A DNA stretch of 64,000 nt from KBS-96 sp964247975 (GCA_964247975.1 CAXTWH010000015.1:1-64000); one strand, 5' to 3'. Positions 25,532-34,940 are shown, counted from the first letter of the stretch. The notes: generated by a model from the letters alone, not told the origin. Numbers and translations are program-made.

Positions 25532-27244
25532 TTGAAGTCCCGCCGCGAGTTTGTCCGCTCTCTCAGCCGTACCGCCGCCGTCTTTTCTTTCCAGCAAATT
25601 GGCAGTGCTTTAGCTGCTCCTTTGCCGGTTCAATTCCTCAACATCGCTCAGAAAGCCGGACTCCGCGCCAAAACTGTATTCGGTGGGGAAAAACGCAACA
25701 CTTATCTGCTCGAAACCACCGGCTGCGGCGCGGCTTTTTTTGATTTCGATCATGATGGCTGGCTCGACATTTTTCTGGTAAACGGCACCCGCTTTGAAGA
25801 TAAATATCCCGCTGGTCAAGCCCCTGTGTCCCGTCTTTACAAAAATAATCGGGACGGCACGTTCACCGATATCACTTTGAAATCCGGCTTGGCGCGTACC
25901 GGCTGGGGCCAGGGCTGTTGCGTAGGCGATTACAACAATGACGGTTGGGACGATCTTTTTGTCACCTATTGGGGTGACTGCGCTTTGTGGCGCAACAACG
26001 GCAATGGCACATTCACCGATGTTGCGCCACAGGCCGGCGTTACCACCCGTACCCCGAAACTGAAGCGCTGGAACACCGGCTGCTCTTTTGTGGATTATGA
26101 CCGTGACGGCCTGCTTGATTTGTTTGTCGCGAACTACATCAACTTCGATCCGAAAACCGCGCCGCTGCCCGAATCCGGGCCATGTCTCTACAAAGGTATG
26201 GTGGTGGCTTGTGGTCCTCCGGGATTGGAAGGCGCAAAGAATATTCTGTTCCATAATAACGGCAACGGCACGTTTACCGATGTTTCTGAAAAATCCGGCA
26301 TCCTGAAAACGCAGAGCACTTACGGTCTGGGTGTTCTCGTCTGCGACTTCGATAATGACGGCTGGCCCGACATCTACGTAGCCGATGATTCCAGTTCTTC
26401 TGCGCTTTACAAAAATAATCAGGACGGCACGTTCACCGATATCGGCATTGAATCCGGAGCGGCCTACAGCGCCGATGGCAAATCGCAGGCCGGCATGGGC
26501 GTAGATGCCGCCGATTACGATGGCGATGGCCTGTTCGACATCATCAAAACCAATTTCGCGGGCGACACGGCCAGCTTGTACCGCAACGCCGGGAAAAACA
26601 CCTTTGATGACCAGACGTTTGAAGCGGGACTCGGCAAAAACACCCGGTTTCTTGGTTGGGGCGCTGGTTTCTTTGATTTCGACAATGACGGCTGGCCCGA
26701 CATTTTTATCTGCAACGGGCACGTGTATCCGGAAGTGCGCGAAACCGCCCTGGAATCCGGCTATCGTGAACGCAAAGTGGTTTACCGGAACTTGAGCAAC
26801 CGCAAGTTTCAGGATGTTTCCCTGGATCTCGGCCCAGGCATTACTGAACAGGTGGCTGGGCGCGGTTGCGCTTTCGGAGACTTCGATAATGACGGCGATA
26901 TTGACGTGCTGGTAAACTGCGTCAACGATGTGCCGCAACTGCTGCGCTGTGATTCAACGCTTAAAAACAACTGGATTAAAGTGAAGCTGATCGGCACTAA
27001 GTCAAACCGCTCCGCCATCGGAACGCGCGTGTGCTGCCGAACCGCGAACCACAACCAAATGCAGGAAGTTCGCAGCGGCGGCTCTTACATTTCCCAAAGC
27101 GACCTGCGCCTCCACTTCGGCCTTGGTGAAGCGAAAGAATGCAGCCTGGAAGTACGCTGGCCGACCGGGCAGGTAGAAACCTTCAACAACCCTCCACTGA
27201 ACAGAATTATCGGCATCGTGGAAGGCAAAGGAATCACCGGCTAG
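25532..27244 (+). CDS. CRTAC1-family protein (FG-GAP/VCBS repeats + ASPIC/UnbV domain), exported
   Basis: 570 residues from TTG 25532. The N-terminus has a Tat-like motif (SRREFV) and hydrophobic stretch before a possible cleavage near residue 28. About seven DxDxDG-type calcium-binding FG-GAP loops follow (FDFDHDGWLDIFLVNG, GDYNNDGWDDLF, VDYDRDGLLDLFVANY, DYDGDGLFDI, FDFDNDGWPDIF, GDFDNDGDIDVLV). The C-terminus is the ASPIC_UnbV domain (QEVRSGGSYISQSDLRLHFGLG). These extracellular beta-propellers are common in Acidobacteria and Planctomycetes; function is unproven. The stop overlaps the convergent small gene by 4 bp. Confidence 0.93.
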   Translation: MKSRREFVRSLSRTAAVFSFQQIGSALAAPLPVQFLNIAQKAGLRAKTVFGGEKRNTYLLETTGCGAAFFDFDHDGWLDIFLVNGTRFEDKYPAGQAPVSRLYKNNRDGTFTDITLKSGLARTGWGQGCCVGDYNNDGWDDLFVTYWGDCALWRNNGNGTFTDVAPQAGVTTRTPKLKRWNTGCSFVDYDRDGLLDLFVANYINFDPKTAPLPESGPCLYKGMVVACGPPGLEGAKNILFHNNGNGTFTDVSEKSGILKTQSTYGLGVLVCDFDNDGWPDIYVADDSSSSALYKNNQDGTFTDIGIESGAAYSADGKSQAGMGVDAADYDGDGLFDIIKTNFAGDTASLYRNAGKNTFDDQTFEAGLGKNTRFLGWGAGFFDFDNDGWPDIFICNGHVYPEVRETALESGYRERKVVYRNLSNRKFQDVSLDLGPGITEQVAGRGCAFGDFDNDGDIDVLVNCVNDVPQLLRCDSTLKNNWIKVKLIGTKSNRSAIGTRVCCRTANHNQMQEVRSGGSYISQSDLRLHFGLGEAKECSLEVRWPTGQVETFNNPPLNRIIGIVEGKGITG

Positions 27245-27498
27245 ATAGATGCTCCCAACTCCTTGAACTTCTTCAACATCTGTTCGCTGTTTGCGTCACT
27301 GGCCGTCATAAACCAGATTCCAAGCGCTATTTCGCCCAGGCACAGCGCTCGCGTCAACTGCGGTTGTTCTGCGAGCGACTCTAACACTTCTTTCAAGGAC
27401 TGTGGGCCAATTTTCAACAATCGCAGATATCGTCGCGGCCACGCCAAACCAAGCAATCCATCGCCGATCAGGACTACGCCAAGCCAAGGGTTTTTCAT
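27241..27498 (-). CDS. Small membrane protein of unknown function
   Basis: 85 residues from ATG 27498 (the longer 144-residue frame begins in the kinase gene and lacks support). Two weak hydrophobic segments, one near the start (WLGVVLIGDGLLGLAW) and one near residue 60 (LCLGEIALGIWFMTA), suggest a membrane-associated hairpin. It lies 52 bp downstream of the hybrid kinase gene, in the same direction, and its stop overlaps the CRTAC1 stop. I do not recognise a family. Confidence 0.5.
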   Translation of the reverse strand: MKNPWLGVVLIGDGLLGLAWPRRYLRLLKIGPQSLKEVLESLAEQPQLTRALCLGEIALGIWFMTASDANSEQMLKKFKELGASI

Positions 27499-27550
27499 AA
27501 TAAGAGGTAAGATTCCTGTTGTTGATGACGCCGCGGAAAAGAATACTGCT

Positions 27551-30448
27551 TCACTCCGTTTCTTCCGGAGACCACTTTTCCAGCATGACTTCCAGGTCTT
27601 TCTTCCGGAACGGTTTTGGAAGATGGTCGTCCATGCCGGCCTGAAAACATTTCTGGCGTTCTTCTTCGAGCGCATTGGCCGTCAGCGCAATGATGGGAAT
27701 GTGATTGGCCGCGCCTTCCTGTTTTCTGATTTCGCGCGTGGCTGTAAAACCGTCCATTTCCGGCATCTGGCAATCCATCAGAATCAAGTCGTACTGGTTC
27801 CGGGTCCAGGCTTCAATCGCTTCACGTCCATTCTGCACCAGTTCCGTTTTGCAGCCGAAGCGTGATAAAAGAAGTAGAGCCAGTTGCTGGTTCGCCGGGT
27901 TATCTTCCACCAGCAGCACCCTTTTTGCGAAATTCTGGGTCAGTGTTTCCGTTTGCTCCCTGTGAAACGGATGCGGGTGGTACGGCCCATCGGTAATCGC
28001 GCGCGTCACGGACTGTAGGAAATGCGCCCGCCGTATCGGCTTCACCAGAAAGCCCGCAATGCTTAAACGCCTTGCTTCTTCGGCTGATTCCGTGTCCCGA
28101 TAGGAACCCACAATCAGAATCCGCAGGTGAGCGGTATTGGGAGTCGAACGAATCGTTCGCGCCAAACTCAAGCCATCCATGCCGGGCATTCGCAGGTCTA
28201 TAATCGCCAGCGCGTAATCCGCGCCGTTTTTAGTTTCCCGGCGTAGCTGCTCGATGGCTTCCCAGCCTGATTCCGCTTCATCCACGATTACGCCCGCTAG
28301 TGAAAGATAGTTTCTGACCAGCACCCGATGCACGGAAGAATCATCCACCACCAGCACTCTTTTCCCTGCCAGAACCGCTTCCATCTGCGCGAATTTGCGC
28401 TGTTTCCCTATTGGAAGCGTCAAGCTGAACCAGAACTTCGAGCCTGCCCCGATTTGGCTTTCAAAATTAATTTCGCCGCCCATCACTTCCATCAATCGCT
28501 TGGAAATGGTCAGCCCTAGCCCGGTGCCGCCGAACTGCCGCGTAGTGGATGAATCGGCCTGCGTAAAGCTTTGAAATAAGCGCTGATTCGCTTCTGGGGA
28601 AATACCGATTCCCGTGTCTTCCACTACACATCGCACCTGGCACTGATCGTCCTTCATTTCCGCCGTGACTTGCAGCGCTACCCACCCGGCTTCGGTAAAT
28701 TTAACGGCATTCGATAACAGGTTCAACAAAACTTGCCGAATGCGCACCGGATCGCCTACCAAGCTGTCCGGCAGGTTATCGGCCAATGCCGTTTCAATCG
28801 CAATGCCTTTTCTTCTGGCCGTGATTGAAACCAGTTCCAGGCATTCTTCGCAGATATCGTACAGGTCGAATTCAATCTGTTCGAGATGAAGCTTGCCAGC
28901 CTCGATTTTTGAAAAATCGAGAACATCGCTGATGATTTCCAACAGCGATTCGCCGCTGGAACGAATGGTTTCCACAAACTGGCATTGTTCCGGAGTCAGC
29001 GAAGTTTCAAGCAGCAGCGAGGTCATGCCGATGACGCCATTCATCGGCGTTCGTATCTCATGGCTCATGTTAGCCAGAAACGCGCTTTTGGTTCTGGTCG
29101 CGCTTTCCGCCGCTTCTTTGGCCTGTTCCAGTTCTTCCCGTTGGCGCTTCTGTTCGGTGATGTCGGAAGCAATCACCAGCCGTGTTTGCCCTTCGGTTGA
29201 GGTGACATCACGGCTGGTAATTTCCACCCAGATCAGGGTGCCATCGCTTTTCTGATGCCGCCACATGCCGGATTGCCGACCGGTTTTAACTTGCAATAAG
29301 TTTGCTTCCAGCAGCGGAACATCTTCAGCCGGGCGGATATCCGTAATTTTCATCGACAAAAACTGTTCCCGGCTATAACCGTAATGCTGAACGGCAATTT
29401 CGTTTACATCCACGAAGCGCAGCGTATCTTGGTCATAAATCCAGGAAGGATAGGGATTCAATTCAAACAGTTCCTGGTATCGCCGCTCCGCCACAGTTTT
29501 CCGGGCGGTTTGCCAAAACATCACGCCCAGTAAAGTGATCAATGCAACAACTCCGTATTCCAGGCTGCGGCCCAGCCGCTTCGATTGTTCCAGCGCAAAG
29601 ATGGATTGTGTTTCCGCGGAAGAAAACAAAGCCCACCGGTCCAGGCTTTGGGCTATTCCTCCCTCTTCCGCCAAGCGGTTCATCTCCGCCCGGATCGCAT
29701 CTGCCTCGCGTGCGAAATCCTTGGTGGACATCAGGGCTAAATCACGCTGCACGCCCGGTATCTTTGTTACTTGCAGGGCCGCCGATTCACATCCTGCTGG
29801 ACGATTCAACAGCGCAGAATCCAGAAATCGCGTTTCCGTGAATCCGGCTCCGGCTTCACCTCGGCAAACCGCCTGTAGAACTTCCGCCCGGCTTGGTTTT
29901 TCCAGCAGAGCATTAAGGGGGAAGTGGCGCGCTACCAAGGCGGCATGAACCGTATTACGAAGATGCGCAATCGGCACCGTGCTGGGCAGCACCGGCGGCG
30001 ATGGTTCGTTATTATTATCCTTTTGTAGGGTAATTAAACAGTAATCATTGCGAAGCCACGGCTCGGTGAAGTGGAACAACCGGTCGCGTTTTTCGGTGCG
30101 GGCCAAAGCCGGCCAGATATTGGCTACTCCTTCCAACAAGGACCGGCTCGGTTGCAGGTCCGTAGGCGCCCACGTCACATGAATCCCGATCCGCCGCGCT
30201 GCTTCCCCAATAACATCAACTGAAATGCCCTGCGCTTTTCCGTCCTTGCCGAACATTTGGTAAGGCGGCGCGTGGTCAACAGCAATACGAACATCACGGA
30301 AAGGTTGGTGGGTGAAACGGTATAAACAACTCAGCGCAATTGCTGCGCCGAGGCAAACAAAAAAGGAAACGCGCAGCTTGCTTTCTTTACAATTCAGGAG
30401 CCGCTCCATGCCGGACTGTTTTCGTAAAGTGGGGAAGCGGTGGAACAT
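27551..30448 (-). CDS. Hybrid sensor histidine kinase with SBP_bac_3 sensor, PAS and two REC domains
   Basis: 965 residues if started at ATG 30448, 952 at ATG 30409. Order: signal/membrane helix (about 27-45), periplasmic SBP_bac_3 domain (about 53-290, VRIAVDHAPPYQM), helix near 320, PAS (about 330-450), HisKA with H463 in MSHEIRTPMNGV, HATPase (LLNLLSNAVKF, DTGIGISP, GGTGLGL), receiver 1 (VLVVDDSSVHRVL, LRMPGMDG) and receiver 2 (VLLVEDNPANQQL, CQMPEMDGFT). The SBP domain suggests sensing of an amino acid or similar solute. A single-domain receiver lies 61 bp upstream, a likely partner. Confidence 0.95.
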   Translation of the reverse strand: MFHRFPTLRKQSGMERLLNCKESKLRVSFFVCLGAAIALSCLYRFTHQPFRDVRIAVDHAPPYQMFGKDGKAQGISVDVIGEAARRIGIHVTWAPTDLQPSRSLLEGVANIWPALARTEKRDRLFHFTEPWLRNDYCLITLQKDNNNEPSPPVLPSTVPIAHLRNTVHAALVARHFPLNALLEKPSRAEVLQAVCRGEAGAGFTETRFLDSALLNRPAGCESAALQVTKIPGVQRDLALMSTKDFAREADAIRAEMNRLAEEGGIAQSLDRWALFSSAETQSIFALEQSKRLGRSLEYGVVALITLLGVMFWQTARKTVAERRYQELFELNPYPSWIYDQDTLRFVDVNEIAVQHYGYSREQFLSMKITDIRPAEDVPLLEANLLQVKTGRQSGMWRHQKSDGTLIWVEITSRDVTSTEGQTRLVIASDITEQKRQREELEQAKEAAESATRTKSAFLANMSHEIRTPMNGVIGMTSLLLETSLTPEQCQFVETIRSSGESLLEIISDVLDFSKIEAGKLHLEQIEFDLYDICEECLELVSITARRKGIAIETALADNLPDSLVGDPVRIRQVLLNLLSNAVKFTEAGWVALQVTAEMKDDQCQVRCVVEDTGIGISPEANQRLFQSFTQADSSTTRQFGGTGLGLTISKRLMEVMGGEINFESQIGAGSKFWFSLTLPIGKQRKFAQMEAVLAGKRVLVVDDSSVHRVLVRNYLSLAGVIVDEAESGWEAIEQLRRETKNGADYALAIIDLRMPGMDGLSLARTIRSTPNTAHLRILIVGSYRDTESAEEARRLSIAGFLVKPIRRAHFLQSVTRAITDGPYHPHPFHREQTETLTQNFAKRVLLVEDNPANQQLALLLLSRFGCKTELVQNGREAIEAWTRNQYDLILMDCQMPEMDGFTATREIRKQEGAANHIPIIALTANALEEERQKCFQAGMDDHLPKPFRKKDLEVMLEKWSPEETE

Positions 30449-30465
30449 CCCAAGTGGCTTTAAAA

Positions 30466-30487
30466 CTATATACCTAAGGGTGTATAG
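30466..30487. repeat. 22-bp imperfect palindrome ahead of the hybrid kinase
   Basis: CTATATACC and GGTGTATAG, separated by TAAG, are complementary in 8 of 9 positions. It lies 18 bp upstream of the first ATG of the kinase gene and 21 bp past the receiver stop; a regulator-binding site or an RNA hairpin is possible. Confidence 0.4.
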
Positions 30488-30508
30488 TGAGAAATGAAGG
30501 CAATTATC

Positions 30509-30928
30509 TCATAAAGTTATCTGTTTTGTGTTTTGTTCTGCTAGTATATCTTTTACCAGGGAACCCAAGCTCATGAAATCTTCCAGTTCAAAAGGCTTGC
30601 GGAAATAAATGGCGCCTAAGCCGGTTGCCTGTTCGCGGTCTTTGTTAGCGTCGGAAGAAGTTAAAACCACAACCGAAGTATCCGTACAACGCGAACTTTC
30701 CCGCACTCGTTTCAATACCGCCAAGCCGTCCTGCCGAGGCAAATTGAGATCAAGCAAAATTACTTGCGGACAGGGGAGAGCATCGCTATGCTCAGCGCGT
30801 TCTATCAATTGTAAAGCCTCGTCGCCGTCCCGCGTCACGGTAAGTTCGTGGTCGAGGCCATGCTCCATAAGTGCTTGCTGCACCAAATACACATCGGCTG
30901 CATTATCTTCCACAAGAAGGATCTGCAT
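30509..30928 (-). CDS. Stand-alone response-regulator receiver protein
   Basis: 139 residues, one REC domain: acidic pair in LLVEDNAADVYLV, phospho-acceptor Asp in VILLDLNLPRQDG, and the conserved Thr and Lys in VVLTSSD and YFRKPF. No output domain, so it works as a phospho-shuttle or protein-interaction switch, like Rcp1/CheY-type proteins. It precedes the hybrid kinase gene by 61 bp on the same strand, with a palindrome between, and likely shares its pathway. Confidence 0.92.
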   Translation of the reverse strand: MQILLVEDNAADVYLVQQALMEHGLDHELTVTRDGDEALQLIERAEHSDALPCPQVILLDLNLPRQDGLAVLKRVRESSRCTDTSVVVLTSSDANKDREQATGLGAIYFRKPFELEDFMSLGSLVKDILAEQNTKQITL

Positions 30929-31214
30929 TATATGAATTTTTATTCTCCAGCATCAGAATCCTGAGAAACTAGCATTATGCCTCAATTTGTTTGAGGCTGA
31001 CTTTGTATTTTAAGCTTTATTGGTGCGGCTGGCACTTGCCGCTTTGAAAACCGCAATCCGAATCAACATCGCAACGCAGTTATTTTGTATTTTATCCTAT
31101 CAGTTTATAGGAATTTCTGGATTGGCCTTTAAAGATGTGGACAACAGCCCTATGTGTGCGAAATCGATGCAGCTTTAAAGATTTTTTCCGAGCGGAGTAC
31201 CACTGCCAATCTGA

Positions 31215-31580
31215 ATGCTTACTGTTCTTTATCGTCCTGTAGGTCAAAAGGAATTAAACTTAATTTCCGCTTCGGACTTTACTGCGTTTCCGCCGCGCTT
31301 GCCGCAGCAGCCGTTCTTTTATCCTGTCCTGAACGAGCAGTATGCAATTCAAATCGCGCAGGAATGGAACACCAAAGATCCTGCTTCCGGGTACTGCGGA
31401 TATGTATTGCAGTTCCAGGTCGCCACAGCATTTTTAAACCGGTATGAAATTCAAACAGTTGGATCATCAATTCATCAGGAGTATTGGATACCTGCCGAAG
31501 AATTAGAAGAATTCAATCGAAACATTCATGGACCGATCAAGATTGTTGCCCGGTTTGAATGTGGTCAGACACGCGGATGA
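31215..31580 (+). CDS. Conserved small protein (often labelled ADP-ribosylation/crystallin J1)
   Basis: 121 residues. The segments LYRPVGQKELNLI, FPPRLPQQPFFYPVLNEQYA, WNTKDPASGYCGYVLQF and EYWIPAEELEEFNRNI are, as I recall them, shared by a small family annotated as ADP-ribosylation/crystallin J1 in databases; the label is a carry-over and the function is not known. The start at ATG 31215 is chosen because the family begins close to VLYRPVG. It is flanked by a 286-bp gap upstream and a convergent HxlR gene downstream. Confidence 0.7.
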   Translation: MLTVLYRPVGQKELNLISASDFTAFPPRLPQQPFFYPVLNEQYAIQIAQEWNTKDPASGYCGYVLQFQVATAFLNRYEIQTVGSSIHQEYWIPAEELEEFNRNIHGPIKIVARFECGQTRG

Positions 31581-31620
31581 GCGTGATCGCCCCTTCCCGA
31601 ATCGCCTCCGTTGCAGCGAT

Positions 31621-32022
31621 TCAAACAGACAATCGTAATGATTTAGCACGATGTTGCAGCACCACGGCGGCATTTTTCTCCACCCAATCCGTAAGCGCCT
31701 GCATAGGAATGGCAAGTTCTCGGCCCAACGCGGTTAGGCTGTACTCTACTTTAGGCGGTTTGGTGGGGTATACCGTGCGAAGCACAAAACCGTCGGCTTC
31801 CAATATCTGCAGCGATTGAGCCAGCATTTTTTCGCTCACCCCGCCGATTCTACGCGCAAGCTCATTGAATCGATGTGTTCGCTCAAACAACAGAATCAGC
31901 ACTAGCGATCCCCAGCGGGAGGTTACATGATCCAGCACGATGCGCGAAGGGCAGGCAGCTAGGTAAAGATTACCCTGCATTGCTTTCTTTTTAGGAACTC
32001 TGCTCTTTGATGCTGCTTTCAT
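31621..32022 (-). CDS. HxlR-family regulator, QorR/YodB-like
   Basis: 133 residues, a winged HTH of the HxlR family: CPSRIVLDHVTSRWGSLVLILLF, then FNELARRIGGVSEKMLAQSLQILEADGFVLRTVYPTKPPKVEYSLTALG. The Cys in ACPSR (C24) lies just before the DNA-binding domain, the place of the redox Cys in QorR and YodB. It is divergent from the qorB-like gene 113 bp away, with two palindromes between. It most likely represses that gene and its own until oxidised by quinones (inference). Confidence 0.9.
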   Translation of the reverse strand: MKAASKSRVPKKKAMQGNLYLAACPSRIVLDHVTSRWGSLVLILLFERTHRFNELARRIGGVSEKMLAQSLQILEADGFVLRTVYPTKPPKVEYSLTALGRELAIPMQALTDWVEKNAAVVLQHRAKSLRLSV

Positions 32023-32039
32023 GTTAGTAGCTTACCTCA

Positions 32040-32063
32040 AAGTACGTACTTACTGTCAGTAAG
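32040..32063. promoter_or_regulatory. Overlapping palindromes between qorR-like and qorB-like genes
   Basis: AAGTACGTACTT (32040-32051) is a perfect palindrome, and CTTACTGTCAGTAAG (32049-32063) is a second one sharing three bases. The second contains TACT-N3-AGTA, the half-sites seen in HxlR-type operators. It lies 18 bp before the regulator start, a good place for its own operator. Confidence 0.7.
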
Positions 32064-32135
32064 CTTATCGGTTATGATTTGGTTGAGCGGATGTTTTTAC
32101 TCCGGTCTGTTTTAAAACGAAAAGGAGCAACACGC

Positions 32136-32990
32136 ATGATTGTAGTAACGGGCGCCACCGGCAAACTCGGGCAGATTGTCATAAATAATCTTCTTGAGAA
32201 GGCGCCGGCCAATCAGATTATTGCCGCGGTACGTACGCCTGCCAAAGCAAAAGAATTCGCCGTGCGCGGCATACAGATTCGAGAAGCGGATTACGCAAAA
32301 CCGGAAACGCTCGTTTCTGCTTTCGCCGGAGCCGAGAAGCTGCTACTTATCTCATCCAACAATGTGGAACAGCGCATACCACAACACAAAGCGGCTGTGG
32401 ATGCCGCCCGCCAGGCAGGAGTGAGGCTGCTTGCGTACACAAGCATTCTACGGGCCGATACCTCCACTCTTGCTTTAGCGTCTGATCATAAGCTTACAGA
32501 AGAATATATCCGATCCTCCAACCTGCCGTTCGTTTTTCTGCGTAACGGCTGGTATCTCGAAAACCACACCGAAGCGCTAGGACCCGCGCTCCAGCATGGC
32601 ACGATTCTAGGTGCGGCTAAAGACGGGCGCTTCGCTTCGGCTTCGCGAACGGATTATGCCGCTGCGGCAGTTGCCGTTCTGACCGGCTCCGGTCACGAGC
32701 AGAAGGTATACGAACTGGCCGGTGATCAATCCTTCAGCCTGAGTGAACTGGCGGCGGAAGTCGCCCGGCAATCTGCCAAATCTGTTGCTTACCATAACTT
32801 GCCGCTGCCGGAGTACGAAACTGCCCTGATCGGCTTCGGCTTGCCTCCCGCTTTAGCAAAAATGTTAGCGGATGCTGATGACGGCGCAAGCAGGGGTGAA
32901 CTGGACAGTTCCTCGCATGATTTAAGCGTCTTGATCGGTCGCCCTACAATGACGATGTCGGCTGCGGTGAAAACCGTGCTATCCGTCTAA
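32136..32990 (+). CDS. qorB: NAD(P)H:quinone oxidoreductase, QorB/YtfG-like (NmrA/SDR fold)
   Basis: 284 residues from ATG 32136 with AAAGGAG 9 bp upstream; the open frame to 32079 is not used. Rossmann motif VTGATGKLGQIV at the start; AAVRTPAKAKEFAVRGI, AEKLLLISSN, LLAYTSIL and FLRNGWYLENH closely follow E. coli QorB (YtfG). The enzyme reduces quinones with NADPH and may guard against electrophiles. The opposite-strand HxlR regulator is as in the E. coli ytfG-ytfH pair. The C-terminus (LIGRPTMTMSAAVKTVL) also fits. Confidence 0.92.
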   Translation: MIVVTGATGKLGQIVINNLLEKAPANQIIAAVRTPAKAKEFAVRGIQIREADYAKPETLVSAFAGAEKLLLISSNNVEQRIPQHKAAVDAARQAGVRLLAYTSILRADTSTLALASDHKLTEEYIRSSNLPFVFLRNGWYLENHTEALGPALQHGTILGAAKDGRFASASRTDYAAAAVAVLTGSGHEQKVYELAGDQSFSLSELAAEVARQSAKSVAYHNLPLPEYETALIGFGLPPALAKMLADADDGASRGELDSSSHDLSVLIGRPTMTMSAAVKTVLSV

Positions 32991-33123
32991 ACTTTGCTCC
33001 GACTCTGGTAGTTTTTATTTTTAAGCTTCCTAAGACTTTTCTTAGATACATTCAGCCTGATTAACCCTGCCCAAAGATCCGATAAACCCTTAGAAGTGAC
33101 TGTGAGCACAAGCAGTAAGAACT

Positions 33124-34923
33124 GTGTCTTTAATTTGTGCCTCCGGTCAAAACGGGAAACAAAAACTTATGGAACTTTCGGTAGGGCAACAGGCCAGCTT
33201 CTCGAAACAAGCCTTTTCTGAAGAAGCGCAGGGAGCGAAAGCTTGTCAGGAAGTATCGCCGCTGTTAGCTGCGGCCTTAAACAGCGCCAAAATCAGTTTA
33301 ATTGTGTTCGGACCCGACCTGCAGGTTGTCGACGCCACAGCCAACGTTGGGCAAATGTTGCGATTGCCCGAACATCTCCCAATAAAGGGTTCGGAACTGC
33401 TGTCGCTTTTGGCTTCAAGCAGTGCGCTTGATGCGCAACTGCTGGCCGGCGTGCGCGATTTATGCTCGAAGGTTCTGGAAAGCTACGAAACCATTGACGT
33501 TTCTGCTGTTCTGGATGTGCATAACGATTCTCAAACGTTAACGGTGAAAATCGGGCGCATTGATGCGGAATTCTGCGCTGCAATTTTCGAAGATATCACG
33601 GCTCATCGTGAAGCGGAAAAAAACGCCATGCAAATTGCGCTGCATGATGCGTTGACCGGTTTGGGAAACCGGCGAAAGTTCGAGCAAGACTTAACCGCTG
33701 CTTTCGCTCGGAACTCCCAACTGTCCGTTACTGTCATCTTTATTGATCTGGATCGGTTTAAAGCTGTTAACGATACATTGGGCCATGCTGTTGGCGATGA
33801 AGTGCTGCGTTTAGTTGGCCAGCGGCTGCAATCGGTAGTGCCTGCCCACTGCTCCATCGCGCGATTGGGCGGCGATGAATTTGCCATCCTGGCTGAACCG
33901 GCTATGCCGACTACGGAATTAACTGAGCTGGCAAAAAGAATTATTAATCTGCTTGAACGAACCTATCTGATTGGCGGCCAGGTCGTCAATATTGGAGCCA
34001 GCCTCGGCATCGCCAATGCGCCGGAGGACGCAACCGATCAGAATAAACTGCTGAGAAATGCGGATTTGGCTTTATACCAATCTAAGGCAGCCGGTCGCGG
34101 CACATTTCATTTTTTTGAGATCACGATGGAGACCAAAGCTCAGGAACGGCGCAGCATGGAACTGAGCCTGCGTAAAGCTCTGCCGCTTCGACAATTTGAA
34201 ATCCAGTACCAGCCGCAGATGGACGTTGCCAGCAAAACGCTAACCGGCTTTGAAGCTCTGCTTCATTGGCGTCACCCGGAAAAAGGCTTACTACCTTTGG
34301 AGGAATTTGCTTCCTTGGCCGAAGAAATTGGGGTGCTGGGACCAGTAGGCGATTGGATGATTCGCGGAATTTGTAAAGAAGCTGCCCGTTGGCCCGATGG
34401 CATTGTTTTTACGGTTCGGCTGTCCCGGACCCAACTGGAAAGCGGTCGTCTAGCCGAATCGATCGGCAAAGCTCTTGCCGCTGCTTCTCTGGACGGAAGC
34501 AAGCTGGAAGTCGAAATTACCGAAGACCTGCTGCTTCGAAACGAAAAAGCAGTTTTGGCCAACATGCATCAACTACACGCTCTGGGCGTTCGCATTGCGA
34601 TGGATAATTTCGGCACCGGCTACGCTTCGCTCAGCCAACTCGCCAACTTTCCGTTTGATCGCATCCGGATTGACCGGTCTATCCTGCAAGATAACTCTCA
34701 AGGCCGTGATCGGGCTATTGTTCGCGCCATTGCCGCGCTTGGCGCAACTCTCGGAGTTTCCACTGTTGCGGAGGGCGTTGAAACAGTGGAACAACTTGCT
34801 CAATTGCACAGCGATGGATGCTCTCTTGTGCAGGGCTGTTTGTCAAGCGAAGCGGTTCCCGCCAAAGACCTCGAAAAGCTGTTGGGCGCGCTCATTTCGC
34901 CCTCTTTGGAACATGTCTCTTAA
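33124..34923 (+). CDS. Diguanylate cyclase with degenerate EAL domain
   Basis: 599 residues from GTG 33124 (or 584 from ATG 33169). Residues about 50-155 are PAS-like (LIVFGPDLQVVDATANVGQML). GGDEF domain: intact G249-G250-D251-E252-F253 in RLGGDEFAIL, so synthesis of c-di-GMP is likely. EAL domain: E377 in FEALLHW is present, but three residues usual for hydrolysis differ: R432 (VRLS) for Asn, N495 (MDNFGTG) for the second Asp, R515 (IRIDRS) for Lys. The EAL part may be inactive and regulatory. The BLUF gene starts 17 bp downstream, so light may control it in trans. Confidence 0.93.
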   Translation: MSLICASGQNGKQKLMELSVGQQASFSKQAFSEEAQGAKACQEVSPLLAAALNSAKISLIVFGPDLQVVDATANVGQMLRLPEHLPIKGSELLSLLASSSALDAQLLAGVRDLCSKVLESYETIDVSAVLDVHNDSQTLTVKIGRIDAEFCAAIFEDITAHREAEKNAMQIALHDALTGLGNRRKFEQDLTAAFARNSQLSVTVIFIDLDRFKAVNDTLGHAVGDEVLRLVGQRLQSVVPAHCSIARLGGDEFAILAEPAMPTTELTELAKRIINLLERTYLIGGQVVNIGASLGIANAPEDATDQNKLLRNADLALYQSKAAGRGTFHFFEITMETKAQERRSMELSLRKALPLRQFEIQYQPQMDVASKTLTGFEALLHWRHPEKGLLPLEEFASLAEEIGVLGPVGDWMIRGICKEAARWPDGIVFTVRLSRTQLESGRLAESIGKALAAASLDGSKLEVEITEDLLLRNEKAVLANMHQLHALGVRIAMDNFGTGYASLSQLANFPFDRIRIDRSILQDNSQGRDRAIVRAIAALGATLGVSTVAEGVETVEQLAQLHSDGCSLVQGCLSSEAVPAKDLEKLLGALISPSLEHVS

Positions 34924-34940
34924 CTGAAAGGTTATATCTA

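Noticed and set aside
25610..26938. 442-residue minus-strand frame opposite the CRTAC1 gene
   Set aside because: It is the shadow of the repeated FG-GAP codons; no family or ribosome site, while the + strand gene is clear.
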